A DNA stretch of 64,000 bases from Romeriopsis sp046049545 (GCA_046049545.1 JBJORF010000021.1:16573-80572); one strand, 5' to 3'. Positions 16,773 through 25,872 are shown, counted from the first letter of the stretch. Notes: generated by a model not told the origin, from the sequence alone. Made by a program: numbers and translations.

Positions 16773-17765
16773 ATGAAACTTTCAAGCAAAAATCTCGACC
16801 AACGGCTTGATACGGTCTACGACGCGATCGTGGTGGGTGGGGGAATGGGTGGTTTATCTGCCGCAATTTATTTGGCGCGTTACGGCCTGACTTGTTTGGT
16901 GGTGGAAAAGGGGCGGGGTCGATCGTTCTGGATGCAGGATTTGCGGAATTATGTCGGTTTGGATCCCGATACACCGGGCCGTGACATTATTCAGCATGCG
17001 ACGAAGCAAGCGATCGATTGGGGCGCGGATTTTCTGCGGGGCTTTGTGGAAGAAGTGACTGAAGCCGGGGACGAAACCTTTGCAGTAAAAGTGAAGGTCG
17101 GCAAAAGCGATGCAGCGGGCGTGACCTTTAAAGCGAAAAATATCATTGCGGCTTCCGGCGTGATCGACGTATTGCCGGAATTGGAAAATATGCAGAACGT
17201 ATTTGACTATGCGGGCTATACGCTGCACGTCTGCATGATTTGTGATGGCTTTGATATGTGGGATCAAAAGGCCGTGTTGTTGGCGAAAACCGAAGGCCAG
17301 ATTAACGCAGCATTTGTACTGAACTGGTTTACACCCTATATTTCGGTGCTCACCAATGGCCTGAAAGTCGGCGATGAGATGCGCCAGAAACTCGCGGAAC
17401 ATGGCTATCCGCTCTACGAACAACCGATCGCCGAGTTCCTGGGCGAAAATCATAAAATGAGCGGTGTGCGGTTGGCTGATGGCACGATCGTTGAGGCGAC
17501 GACGGGGCTGGTGAATATGGGGTCGATTTACCACAGCCAGTATCTCAAGGGGATTGAGGGATTGGAGTATGACGGTGGGAATTTAATCACCAACAATATG
17601 TGTCAGACCAGTCATCCGCGCATCTTTGCGTTGGGGGATCTGAAGCAGGGGTTAAATCAGGTTTCTGTGGCCGTTGCGGATGGGACTTTGGCCGCAACGC
17701 AGATTTGGCGCAATACCCGTCGGGCGGCGCCGCCGCGTAAATGGGTGGAGCATGTCAAGGGCTAG
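16773..17765 (+). CDS. Thioredoxin-reductase-like flavoprotein without NADPH motif (DDOR/Slr0600-like)
   Basis: 330 aa from ATG 16773, matching the roughly 326 aa I remember for Synechocystis Slr0600. FAD-binding GGGMGGLSAAIYLAR, redox-active CxxC in HVCMICDGF, and the C-terminal FAD motif FALGDLKQGLNQVSVAVADG fit the low-molecular-weight thioredoxin reductase fold. The segment that normally holds GGGxSAxE and the HRR NADPH-2'-phosphate site instead reads VLLAKTEGQINAAFVLNWFT, so pyridine nucleotide binding looks lost, as in the cyanobacterial DDOR/ferredoxin-type groups. An alternative ATG at 16704 with a strong Shine-Dalgarno would add a hydrophobic N-terminus of 23 residues. The stop overlaps that of the convergent TPR gene by CTAG. 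Confidence 0.85.
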   Translation: MKLSSKNLDQRLDTVYDAIVVGGGMGGLSAAIYLARYGLTCLVVEKGRGRSFWMQDLRNYVGLDPDTPGRDIIQHATKQAIDWGADFLRGFVEEVTEAGDETFAVKVKVGKSDAAGVTFKAKNIIAASGVIDVLPELENMQNVFDYAGYTLHVCMICDGFDMWDQKAVLLAKTEGQINAAFVLNWFTPYISVLTNGLKVGDEMRQKLAEHGYPLYEQPIAEFLGENHKMSGVRLADGTIVEATTGLVNMGSIYHSQYLKGIEGLEYDGGNLITNNMCQTSHPRIFALGDLKQGLNQVSVAVADGTLAATQIWRNTRRAAPPRKWVEHVKG

Positions 17766-18919
17766 GGTTGCTTGGTCAGTGCTAATTGCTGCAACAATGC
17801 TTCGGCATCTTGATCGCGCCCCTGCTGCCGTAGTAATGCCGCTAGTTCTTGATACATCGGTGTCACCATCGATCGATAACTGATTTTTTCAGGATTAGCT
17901 AAATCGCGATCGCGCAATACCCGTGATGTTTCCCCGATCGCTTCATAGTAGGCAGCGATCGCTTGTTCAATTTGGCCTTGCTGGGCCAGTAATCGACCTT
18001 GATTTTGCCGGACAATGCGTTGGCAACTGAAATTCCCTGTCGGCACAAATGCCTGAAGTGCATAGCCGTAGTAGGTTAGAGCCTCTTCCGAGCGACCATA
18101 ACGTTCATAAACCAACGCTAAATTATTCAGAAATGCGCCATAATTGGCCCGATCGCGTTGATCGGGTGGAACAAATTCGGCTTGATTCAAGCCAAAATTA
18201 GTCGCATCGCCCTCAGTCGCAAATTTCAAATTCGCTTGGTTCCAGTGCAACCACTGGGCAAATACAGTTTGTTTTTGCGGATCTTGGGTAGCAATCTGAA
18301 TCCCTCGCGCGTAAGCAGCTTGAGCCTTCGGTAAGTTATTGGTTGCCGCGTAGGCAATGCCCAAATTATTTAAGGTAAGTGCTTCGAGTGGAGGGAACTT
18401 CATGGTGCGTCGCAGTTTGAGCGCTTGTTCAAACCCGGCGATCGCTGAATCATATTGCCCTAATTCTAATTCCGTATAAGCGCGACCCGCCAGCGAGGCG
18501 GCTTCGAGTCCGACCGATTGGCGTGATGTTGGCGATTGGCTCGATCGACTGATGGCGATCGACTCATTGTAGGCTTTTAAGGCTTGACCATATAGCCCCA
18601 AATCCCGGTACACATTGCCGAGAACATTCAGCGTATTGCCCACTTGGTCGAGGTCTTTGGCCCTTCTGGCATTGGTGATTTGCGTTTGGAGTTCGGCGAT
18701 TTCCTGAACGTCCGTGCGACCGGCCGAGAAGCGTAAAGGACATTGACGATGGTTGAGTGTTGTGGCGCTGATGGGCGCAGCATCGTCAATCCAAGTGATC
18801 TCAAACCGCTCCTGAGTTACTTCGAGCGGCTCCTGGGCGATCGCCGGAATTGGGACTGTTCCGCCGATCGCCAGCAGGGTCACAGCCGTTAAACATTGGG
18901 GTCGCAGATTCCAGGGCAT
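17762..18919 (-). CDS. Secreted tetratricopeptide-repeat protein
   Basis: 385 aa. Signal peptide at residues 1-28 (LTAVTLLAIGGTVPIPAIAQ), a 60-residue linker, then about five or six TPR units, e.g. NTLNVLGNVYRDLGLYGQAL, YTELELGQYDSAIAGFEQAL, LNNLGIAYAATNNLPKAQAA and LNNLALVYERYGRSEEALTY. TPRs are protein-binding scaffolds; no catalytic domain is present. Its stop codon shares the palindrome CTAG with the stop of the convergent flavoprotein gene. Partner unknown. Confidence 0.85.
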   Translation of the reverse strand: MPWNLRPQCLTAVTLLAIGGTVPIPAIAQEPLEVTQERFEITWIDDAAPISATTLNHRQCPLRFSAGRTDVQEIAELQTQITNARRAKDLDQVGNTLNVLGNVYRDLGLYGQALKAYNESIAISRSSQSPTSRQSVGLEAASLAGRAYTELELGQYDSAIAGFEQALKLRRTMKFPPLEALTLNNLGIAYAATNNLPKAQAAYARGIQIATQDPQKQTVFAQWLHWNQANLKFATEGDATNFGLNQAEFVPPDQRDRANYGAFLNNLALVYERYGRSEEALTYYGYALQAFVPTGNFSCQRIVRQNQGRLLAQQGQIEQAIAAYYEAIGETSRVLRDRDLANPEKISYRSMVTPMYQELAALLRQQGRDQDAEALLQQLALTKQP

Positions 18920-19006
18920 TGTTCAAATATCCACATGATTCTGCTTCAATCCTAGGCGAATCGCCCAAGGACTGTCCAATTATGTTACGGCAACGATCAA
19001 AGTGGC

Positions 19007-19060
19007 GACGCTTAGCGGACAGCGCTTACCGAACAACGCTTACCGAACAGCGCTTAGCAA
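19007..19060. repeat. Four 13-14 bp tandem units CAGCGCTTACCGAA-like
   Basis: Units GACGCTTAGCGGA, CAGCGCTTACCGAA, CAACGCTTACCGAA and CAGCGCTTAGCAA. The stop codon of the minus-strand gene (TTA at 19040-19042 on the + strand) lies inside the array, so slippage could change the C-terminus. Confidence 0.6.
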
Positions 19061-19729
19061 TTCGATGCGATTGAGCAGCGCGATACTACTGGTGGCGGTT
19101 TTGCGTTTGTAGACTTCCACGGTATGGACTTTGGCTGAACCGATCGGTCGCAATTTCTGGGCCAATTCAACGGCGAAGTTTTGGCCGTCGAGGTATTGAA
19201 TGGTTTCGATCGTCACTTTGAGAATGCCGCGATCGAGTTCGATGTGGGTGCGGAGGTTGGGATTGTTCAGGGCCTGATCGACGAAAAACGTGATCGCCGC
19301 TACGTCGCCATCCCGCGATCGCCGGATGATTTCTGCCATGGTGCTGGATGACTGTTGGCGCTGTTGTTGCGCGACCGAATAGCTGTCCATTGCGAGCAGT
19401 TTGTGCGATCGCACAACATAGGTCTCCGTCCAGGCACAGTTTGCGTCACCCGCGCGACGGGCGAAGATTTGCACTACGTCCATCGGTTGCAGACGCATGG
19501 CTTCGATCGCCTGTTTAATCCAAGGCAGTAGCCGTTCGCGTTGGGGCACTTCGATCGCTTCAAGCAAAATTTGGAGTCGTTGGTCGCGTTCAATCACCTT
19601 GGCAATCGTGCCTTGGGGCTTGAGATAGCGGTTGAGAAATTGCGTCACAGCTTGGACGTGATTCTGAGCAGTATGATTCTGAGCAGCGTGATTCTGAGCG
19701 GTTTGTCCCAGGGGGAGATGGGTCGTCAT
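19040..19729 (-). CDS. Hypothetical protein with AQNH tandem repeat near N-terminus
   Basis: About 229 aa from ATG 19729, chosen because TTGGAG stands nine bases before it; 27 further residues upstream are open but lack a site. Residues 9-22 contain three AQNH units encoded by a near-perfect 15-bp DNA repeat (around 19660-19705). The rest is a soluble alpha/beta-like protein with many isoleucines, and includes FARRAGDANCAWTETYVVRS. I recognise no family. The 3' end runs into a second tandem repeat that contains the stop codon. It is divergent from bciB. Confidence 0.6.
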   Translation of the reverse strand: MTTHLPLGQTAQNHAAQNHTAQNHVQAVTQFLNRYLKPQGTIAKVIERDQRLQILLEAIEVPQRERLLPWIKQAIEAMRLQPMDVVQIFARRAGDANCAWTETYVVRSHKLLAMDSYSVAQQQRQQSSSTMAEIIRRSRDGDVAAITFFVDQALNNPNLRTHIELDRGILKVTIETIQYLDGQNFAVELAQKLRPIGSAKVHTVEVYKRKTATSSIALLNRIELLSAVR

Positions 19730-19918
19730 GATAGTGTGCTCCAAGGCAGCCGATGGAGGGTAATGCGTAAATCGGGGGCGGTTAATCGCATAGATTCGGT
19801 TCACTTCCACGGTGACATGCCGATGGAGCAGAAACCATTAAGTCTTTCTGTAGACGGCAGCAATGCGGTATGGTTAGAGTCAAAGTTCGATTAATTATGC
19901 TGTTTTTCAACCCTTCCC

Positions 19919-21112
19919 ATGACCCTGGCCCAACCCCACAAAAAAGCAAAAGCACTCAAACCCAATAGCATCCGTCCAGCGAAGGAATTGTGCAGTGAAT
20001 GTGGGCTATGCGATACCAGCTACATCCATTACGTGAAACAGGCTTGTGCCTTTCTGAATCAGCAATTTGAATCTCTAGAAGCCAAGTTCCATGGGCGCAG
20101 TCGCAATTTAGACAATGAGCATGAGCTGTATTTTGGCGTGCATCAGTCAATGACCGCCGCGCGGAAAATCGAACCGATCGCGGGGGCGCAGTGGACGGGT
20201 ATTGTCAGCACGATCGCGATCGCAATGTTGAATCGGGGTCTGGTGGAAGGCGTGGTTTGCGTCCAGAATCAGCCGGACGATCGGTTTGGGCCGATGCCGA
20301 TTATCGCCACAACACCGGAAGAAATCCTCGCAGCTAAGGTGAATAAGCCGACGTTGTCACCGAATTTGAACATTCTCGATCAAGTTGAACAGTCCGGGAT
20401 GAAGCGCCTACTGGTGATCGGTGTGGGTTGTCAAATCCAGGCACTGCGGGCGGTGCAGGATCAGATTGGGCTAGAAAAACTCTACGTTCTCGGCACGCCC
20501 TGCACGGACAACGTCTCCCGCGCTGGCTTGCAGAAATTCCTCGAAACCACCAGCCGATCGCCGGAAACCGTGGTCTACTACGAATTCATGCAGGACTTTA
20601 ATGTGCATTTCAAGCATGAAGATGGTTCGACGGAGTTGGTGCCGTTCTTTGGCTTGAATACGAAGGAATTGAAAGATGTGTTTGCGCCATCTTGCCTGAG
20701 CTGCTTTGACTACGTGAACGGTTTAGCCGATTTAGTTGTGGGTTATATGGGTGCACCGTTTGGCTGGCAATGGATCGTGGTGCGGAACGAGACGGGCCAG
20801 GAAATGCTCGATTTGGTCAATGAACTGCTGGAAACCCAACCCGTGATGTCCAAGGGCGATCGTAAAGCTGCCGTCCAACAAAGCATCCCGGCCTACGATA
20901 AAGCGGTGACGCTGCCGATGTGGTTTGCGCGGATGATGGGCGTGGTGATTGAAAAGATTGGGCCGAAGGGCTTGGAATATGCGCGATTCTCGATCGACTC
21001 ACATTTCACTCGCAACTATCTCCACGTCAAACGCAACTATCCCGAGAAGCTGGAACAGCACGTTCCCAGCTTTGCGAAGAAAATCGTCGCGCAGTACAAG
21101 TTGCCGGATTAG
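19919..21112 (+). CDS. bciB: Ferredoxin-dependent 8-vinyl reductase BciB (F420H2-dehydrogenase beta family)
   Basis: 397 aa. Reduces the C8-vinyl group of divinyl (proto)chlorophyllide to ethyl, using ferredoxin; product of the cyanobacterial gene known as slr1923/cvrA. The N-terminus has an iron-sulfur cysteine set (CSECGLCDTSYIHYVKQAC); GVGCQIQALRAVQD, GTPCTDNVSR and the late CLSCFDYVNGLADLVVGYMG are characteristic of the FrhB/HCAR/BciB family. Sequence throughout resembles BciB rather than plant HCAR, but the two are close relatives, so substrate is inferred from cyanobacterial context. Confidence 0.92.
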   Translation: MTLAQPHKKAKALKPNSIRPAKELCSECGLCDTSYIHYVKQACAFLNQQFESLEAKFHGRSRNLDNEHELYFGVHQSMTAARKIEPIAGAQWTGIVSTIAIAMLNRGLVEGVVCVQNQPDDRFGPMPIIATTPEEILAAKVNKPTLSPNLNILDQVEQSGMKRLLVIGVGCQIQALRAVQDQIGLEKLYVLGTPCTDNVSRAGLQKFLETTSRSPETVVYYEFMQDFNVHFKHEDGSTELVPFFGLNTKELKDVFAPSCLSCFDYVNGLADLVVGYMGAPFGWQWIVVRNETGQEMLDLVNELLETQPVMSKGDRKAAVQQSIPAYDKAVTLPMWFARMMGVVIEKIGPKGLEYARFSIDSHFTRNYLHVKRNYPEKLEQHVPSFAKKIVAQYKLPD

Positions 21113-21159
21113 GGATTCGGTTGGATGTGCAGGATGTAAATTTTAGGATGATGGCAATA

Positions 21160-21291
21160 CCCGCCCCGGACTAAACTCCGAGGCTAATAGCGGAAGTCCG
21201 TTTAACGGACTTAATCGCGTTCAGTTGCTCATTCATCGAACCCATTGAAATGGGTTTTCGCTGTTAGCCTTGAACTGGAGTTCAAGGCGGG
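21160..21291. repeat. REP-like dispersed hairpin element, copy 1 (family B)
   Basis: Ends are inverted: CCCGCC ... GGCTAATAGCG at the left answers CGCTGTTAGCC ... GGCGGG at the right. Inside are two hairpins: AGTCCGTTTAACGGACTT and AACCCATTGAAATGGGTTTT. A second copy lies at 56282-56413. The type is widespread in cyanobacterial genomes as I remember them. Confidence 0.8.
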
Positions 21292-21306
21292 ATGGTATCG
21301 CTGCCC

Positions 21307-22242
21307 TTAACTGAGCAATCCCTGGAATGCTGTCTGCTGGGCGACTTGCTTGCCCTCATTCATCAGGTATTCGTAAAATGCCTGGGCGATCGCCGAGAGC
21401 TGCTTGCCACCACCTTGGACGACATACCATTGGCGCGAAATCGGGAAGCCATCGACATCCAAGATCACGAGCTGACTATTGGCCCCTTCCAATGCAAGGG
21501 TGTGTTTTGACAGCACTGCAATGCCCAAGCCCCCGGCCACTGCTTGTTTGATGGTTTCGTTACTGCCCAAATCAAGTTTCGTTTTCAGCGGTACGTCGTA
21601 TTTTTCGAACAATTGCTGCAAGGCTTTGCGGGTGCCGGAGCCGGGTTCACGCATGATGAAGGTTTCTTCGGCCAGCCGCGCGATCGAGATATGTTTCTGA
21701 GTGGCCAGCGGGTGATTATGGGCCGCGAGGACAACCAGTGGATTATCCAAAAATGGCGTTACGGTAACATCCACATCCTCGGGGGGCTGACTCAGAATGT
21801 AGAGGTCGTGCTTATTCGCACTAAGCGAGTCCAGCAGTTGCTGATGATTGGTCACCGTGAGGGAAATGTCGATGCCCGGATAACGCTGACAAAACGGCCC
21901 GAGGATCCGAGGAATGACATATTTCGCGGTGGTCACCACGGCAATCTTCAGCGTGCCTTGCTTCAGGCCCTTAATGTCCGCGATCGCGATCTCAAATTGG
22001 TCGAGTCGGGTAAAAACATCCTGACAAGTTGAGTACAGTTGCTTACCCGCTTCGGTCAAAAATAATTTTTTCCCAACTTGCTCAAACAGCGGCATTCCCA
22101 CTGTTTTTGCCAGTTGCTTGACCTGCATTGAGACCGTCGGCTGGGTCAGAAATAGCTCCTCTGCCGCACGGGTAAAACTGTTGTGGGAGGCCACCGCAGC
22201 GAACACTTTCAGTTGATGTAATGTCGCGTTTTGCACGTTCAA
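21307..22242 (-). CDS. LysR-family regulator, CcmR(NdhR)/CmpR-like
   Basis: 311 aa. N-terminal winged helix TLHQLKVFAAVASHNSFTRA ... LFLTQPTVSMQVKQLAKTVG, followed by a type-2 periplasmic-like effector domain (LKIAVVTTAKYVIPRILGPF, ITLTVTNHQQLLD-type segment). The helix and the GLKQGTLKIAVVTTAKY stretch match the CbbR/CcmR/CmpR group controlling carbon-concentrating genes. It lies directly downstream of, and on the same strand as, cupS of the inducible CO2-uptake operon (262-base gap), which makes control of that operon likely. Which of CcmR or CmpR it is cannot be settled by eye. Confidence 0.85.
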   Translation of the reverse strand: MNVQNATLHQLKVFAAVASHNSFTRAAEELFLTQPTVSMQVKQLAKTVGMPLFEQVGKKLFLTEAGKQLYSTCQDVFTRLDQFEIAIADIKGLKQGTLKIAVVTTAKYVIPRILGPFCQRYPGIDISLTVTNHQQLLDSLSANKHDLYILSQPPEDVDVTVTPFLDNPLVVLAAHNHPLATQKHISIARLAEETFIMREPGSGTRKALQQLFEKYDVPLKTKLDLGSNETIKQAVAGGLGIAVLSKHTLALEGANSQLVILDVDGFPISRQWYVVQGGGKQLSAIAQAFYEYLMNEGKQVAQQTAFQGLLS

Positions 22243-22504
22243 TGCTCCGTAATAACTGGGAGAACCGTCGATTGATAGAGTTTACTCAATAAAACTTATT
22301 TATAACAGTGACTGCCGCCTATGAAAATTCCCGCTACCATACTTGGTTAAGAGCATATGCTCCCTTCCAATCAGCGTTGCAACTGGCGGCGGTGTAGGTG
22401 GGTCATTGCAGCGCTGCGGCCATGGGGTCGTTCCTGGCAATGAATGCCTGAAACCAAGTGCAGATGTGGCGCTTTTTTGTGGCCGATCGGCCTCAGCCGG
22501 CCAG

Positions 22505-22906
22505 CTAGGGCCCCATTAAGATGACCCGATCGAGCACATGGATAATCCCGTTATCCGCCTCAATATCGGTCATGATCGCCGTCGCATTTTTCACCTCGTT
22601 TTGTTTCATGTTGAGTCGAATCGTCGTGCCTTCCAGGGAAGTGACCTCGCTCAATGCTTCTAGGTCAGCTTTGGTGTACTTCCCCGAAACGACGTGATAC
22701 TTGAGAATCCGCGCCAGTTGCGGTGGATTTTGCACTAGCGTTTGTACCGTACCCGGGGGCAAGGCTTCAAAGGCCGCATCGATCGGCGCAAATACCGTAA
22801 ACGGCCCCGGCGTTTGCAGTGCCTCGACCAAGTCAGCGGCTTGCACGGCGGCGACCAGGGTTTTGAAGTTGTCATTGCTGACCGCGATTTCGACGATGTT
22901 GGGCAT
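22505..22906 (-). CDS. cupS: CupS, fasciclin-domain subunit of the NDH-1MS CO2-uptake complex
   Basis: 133 aa, one FAS1 domain: TLVAAVQAADLVEALQTPGP, FTVFAPIDAAFEAL, LKYHVVSGKYT and the C-terminal NGIIHVLDRVIL. No signal peptide, which separates it from secreted fasciclins. The order ndhF3-ndhD3-cupA-this gene equals the Synechocystis sll1732-1735 operon, where the FAS1 protein is CupS. It attaches to the peripheral arm of the CO2-hydrating NDH-1MS complex. Confidence 0.92.
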   Translation of the reverse strand: MPNIVEIAVSNDNFKTLVAAVQAADLVEALQTPGPFTVFAPIDAAFEALPPGTVQTLVQNPPQLARILKYHVVSGKYTKADLEALSEVTSLEGTTIRLNMKQNEVKNATAIMTDIEADNGIIHVLDRVILMGP

Positions 22907-22954
22907 GGTTGGCGTTTAGGGGTAGTGGGTTGGGGATGATTGGGGAAGCGGAAT

Positions 22955-24265
22955 TTAGCGATATTCCTGGTTCTGGACTTCATTAATCCGGGCTTCGGGG
23001 CGCAATAGGCGATCCATTTGCGCTTCGAAGAACGCCCGATTCACCTTCAGGTGCTCCGGATTCGGGTCATCCAGGGGATAGTTCAACGCGGCGCACAGGG
23101 CTTGAATCACCGCTGAAGTGACGCAATACATCGATCGCTGGAAGCTCACGGTGAGCTGAATCAGCTTATCGTCATCGCCCCGGCAGTGCTGCTTGTAATA
23201 GTCCTCCAGATAGTCCGGCAGGAACCGCAGCATATCCTGGGAAAGCAATGTCGGCGGGATTCCGGCAGTACCAACCGGGAAGGTGTCCGCGTAGAGAATG
23301 CCGTAGTGGAATTCGCTTTGTTCCGCAGGAACTTCCTTGGCTTGGGCATTATAGGACTTGGTTCCTCGGAACGGTGCGGTGCGATAGAAGACGGCTTCCA
23401 CGTAGGGCAACGCCGCCTCGTAGAGCCAAGTGAAGCCCTTGGATTTCGGAATCACTTCAAAGCATTCGCCATCGACATAGACATGGTGATAAATCGGCCG
23501 ACCCGCCACGGCGAAAATGCCATTAACGAGGAACTGCATTGCTTCCGGGACGCTGGTGAGTTTGCCTTCATCATAGAGATCCGACATCTCAAAGAACACC
23601 GGGGCCATCACTTCCCAGAATAAACCGAGGTTCGCATAGTAGGAGGCTTGGCGACATTGTTCCAGGAACATATCGGGGAACAGTTTATACAATCCCAGCA
23701 TGATCGGATTCTTCTTGAACGAGGCGCGGATCGCCCGATCGGCGTTTTGACGATATTCGTCGGAGTCTAAATATGCGTCGAACTGGTTCCAGGGATCGTA
23801 CATCTTGCGGTGCCAGAGCATCGATCGCATACAGGCTTCGGCAAATTCCATATTGATCCGATCGTGCCAGAGGTGATGGGCGATGCGGGGGAGTTTGCGT
23901 TTCAGTTCACCGCGTTCGATAAATTCGCGCAGTTCGGGATGGCAATCGCCGGGGCCGCGCCAGATCCGCAGATCCGCTTGATCGCCCGCATAATGGTTCT
24001 GCCGATCGAGGTATTCGTCGGAGATGAAATATTTGAAAAAGGGCAGGGGATTGAGAAACACCTGCTCACCGATATAGAGCAAATCCCGCCAGTAAAAATC
24101 CATCGGCACCGCATAGGCCTTGTAGATGCCGATGATTTGCATCAGATTTTCCGGCGTGTCCGGCAGCATCGCTTCCCCGGCTTCAAACCGATGGATGATG
24201 TCGGCTAGCGGGTGAGTCGAAGGGGGGAGAACGGGTTTGGTTTTTGGTTCAGTGGCAGTAGCCAT
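22955..24265 (-). CDS. cupA: CO2 hydration protein CupA (ChpY)
   Basis: 436 aa. I chose ATG 24265 (MATATEPKTKPVL) with GGAG ten bases upstream; a GTG three codons earlier is possible. The protein is the CupA/CupB family subunit (LPPSTHPLADIIHRFEAGEA ... RDLLYIGEQVFLNPLPFFKYF ... EQSEFHYGILYADTFPVGTAG) that carries the zinc carbonic-anhydrase-like site and converts CO2 to bicarbonate at the tip of the membrane arm of NDH-1. Placement between ndhD3 and cupS marks the inducible high-affinity form rather than CupB. Confidence 0.95.
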   Translation of the reverse strand: MATATEPKTKPVLPPSTHPLADIIHRFEAGEAMLPDTPENLMQIIGIYKAYAVPMDFYWRDLLYIGEQVFLNPLPFFKYFISDEYLDRQNHYAGDQADLRIWRGPGDCHPELREFIERGELKRKLPRIAHHLWHDRINMEFAEACMRSMLWHRKMYDPWNQFDAYLDSDEYRQNADRAIRASFKKNPIMLGLYKLFPDMFLEQCRQASYYANLGLFWEVMAPVFFEMSDLYDEGKLTSVPEAMQFLVNGIFAVAGRPIYHHVYVDGECFEVIPKSKGFTWLYEAALPYVEAVFYRTAPFRGTKSYNAQAKEVPAEQSEFHYGILYADTFPVGTAGIPPTLLSQDMLRFLPDYLEDYYKQHCRGDDDKLIQLTVSFQRSMYCVTSAVIQALCAALNYPLDDPNPEHLKVNRAFFEAQMDRLLRPEARINEVQNQEYR

Positions 24266-24330
24266 GGAAAGCACGCTCCAAAGTTCAGAGTAAGGATGAA
24301 ATCGTTGACTGAATTGCGCTTTGACTGAAA

Positions 24331-25872
24331 TTAGGGTTTGATCGATGGCGCAGGCAAAGCCGAAACCTGAACCGCGACTTCCGCGCCGCGCGGATAAGCA
24401 CTGGTGGAAATTAGATTCGCGGTTTTTTCACTCCAGCGCACCAAGTAGCTCGGTTGAATCCCCAGGAAAATAATCAATGCGGTCAAACCCAAAGCGGGCA
24501 GGGATTCCCGTCGGGTCACGACGGGATAGTAAGCGCTGGCGTTATCGAGTTTGCCAAAGCAAGTTCGGTTCAGCAAAATCACAAAATACACAGCGGTCAA
24601 CCCCGTCCCGCAAATCGCCGCGATCGTCGCCACGGGATAAATCGGATAGCTGCCCTGGAACACCATAAATTCAGTGATAAAGCCGACCATCCCCGGAATC
24701 CCCGCACTCGCCATCGCCGCCAAAATCATCAAACCAGCGGTCATCGGCAAACCCCGAATCGGGTTCAGCAAGCCATTCAGTGATTCCAATTCGCGGGTGC
24801 CGACCTTCGATTCGACGGTGCCGACCAGATAGAACAGCAACGCGAGAATCAAACCGTGGGAAACCATCTGCGAAATCACGCCGACCATACTAAGGTTAGT
24901 CAGCGCCGCCGTCCCGAGCATGATGTAGCCCATATGCCCGATCGAGCTGTAGGCAACCATGCGTTTAATGTCATGCTGGGCGATCGCGCAAACCGAACCG
25001 TACAGCACCGAAGCCGCCGCAATTACCGCCATAATCGGGGCCACCGAGGCCCAAGTTTCCGGGAACAACCCCACCGCGAACCGCACCAAACCGTAGGTAC
25101 CGAGCTTGGATAAAATCCCACCGAGCATGATCGAAACCGGAGCCGAAGACTCGACATAGGCATCGGGCAACCAGGAATGCAACGGCACCAGCGGAATCTT
25201 GATGCCAAAGCCGACCAACATCACTGCCAGCAAAACGAGCTGAACATTGCGCGGCAGGTCGCGGGTATTCATATCGCCATACTCGAAGCTGTTGCCGGGA
25301 TTCAGCCAATTAATCGCCAGGAAAGCTGCCAGAATCAGCACACCGGACAGCGCGGTGTAGACCAAGAACTTCGTTGCCGCATATTCCCGCTTTTCGCTGC
25401 CCCAGATCACGATCAGTAAGTAGAACGGAATCAGCTCCACTTCGTAGAACAGGAAAAACAACAGCAAATTCTGGGCCAGAAATGCCCCAACAACACCAGC
25501 GTTGGCCAATAGCAGCAAGCAGTAAAACAGCCGGGGACGCGGTAATTCCTGCCCCTGCTTGAGACCAATGCTGCCGTTAAATGCTAATACGAAGGTCAGC
25601 AAATTAACTAACCCAATCAACGGCAGCGATAAACCATCGACGGCCAAGCTGAAGTTCAACCCCAAGGGCGGCAACCAAGGCAACGACAAGGCTTGCTGGA
25701 AACCCTGCTGGCTTAAATCGAACTGGAAAAACAGTGCGATCGTCATCACCAAAATGCCACTAGCCGTAGCGATCGCGCCATTACGGGCTTGGATTTGGCT
25801 GAGGGTGCCGGGATAGAACCCCAGAATGGCCGCCCCAATCACGGGCACCAGGATTAAAAGCGTGAGTAGCAT
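24331..25872 (-). CDS. ndhD3: NDH-1 subunit 4, NdhD3-type
   Basis: 513 aa with about 14 membrane helices. Proton-antiporter-like motifs: FYEVELIPFYLLIVIWG, DAYVESSAPVSIMLGGILSK, DIKRMVAYSSIGHMGYIMLG. It is the NuoM/NdhD proton-pumping module. The D3 assignment comes from its place between ndhF3 and cupA. Gaps of 60 and 65 bases to its neighbours point to one transcript. Confidence 0.94.
   Translation of the reverse strand: MLLTLLILVPVIGAAILGFYPGTLSQIQARNGAIATASGILVMTIALFFQFDLSQQGFQQALSLPWLPPLGLNFSLAVDGLSLPLIGLVNLLTFVLAFNGSIGLKQGQELPRPRLFYCLLLLANAGVVGAFLAQNLLLFFLFYEVELIPFYLLIVIWGSEKREYAATKFLVYTALSGVLILAAFLAINWLNPGNSFEYGDMNTRDLPRNVQLVLLAVMLVGFGIKIPLVPLHSWLPDAYVESSAPVSIMLGGILSKLGTYGLVRFAVGLFPETWASVAPIMAVIAAASVLYGSVCAIAQHDIKRMVAYSSIGHMGYIMLGTAALTNLSMVGVISQMVSHGLILALLFYLVGTVESKVGTRELESLNGLLNPIRGLPMTAGLMILAAMASAGIPGMVGFITEFMVFQGSYPIYPVATIAAICGTGLTAVYFVILLNRTCFGKLDNASAYYPVVTRRESLPALGLTALIIFLGIQPSYLVRWSEKTANLISTSAYPRGAEVAVQVSALPAPSIKP

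Noticed and set aside
22481..22503. Palindrome GGCCGATCGGCC after cupS as a terminator
   Set aside because: The adjoining T-run is on the plus strand, the wrong side for the minus-strand operon; GGCCGATCGGCC is also a common context of HIP1-like CGATCG sequence here.
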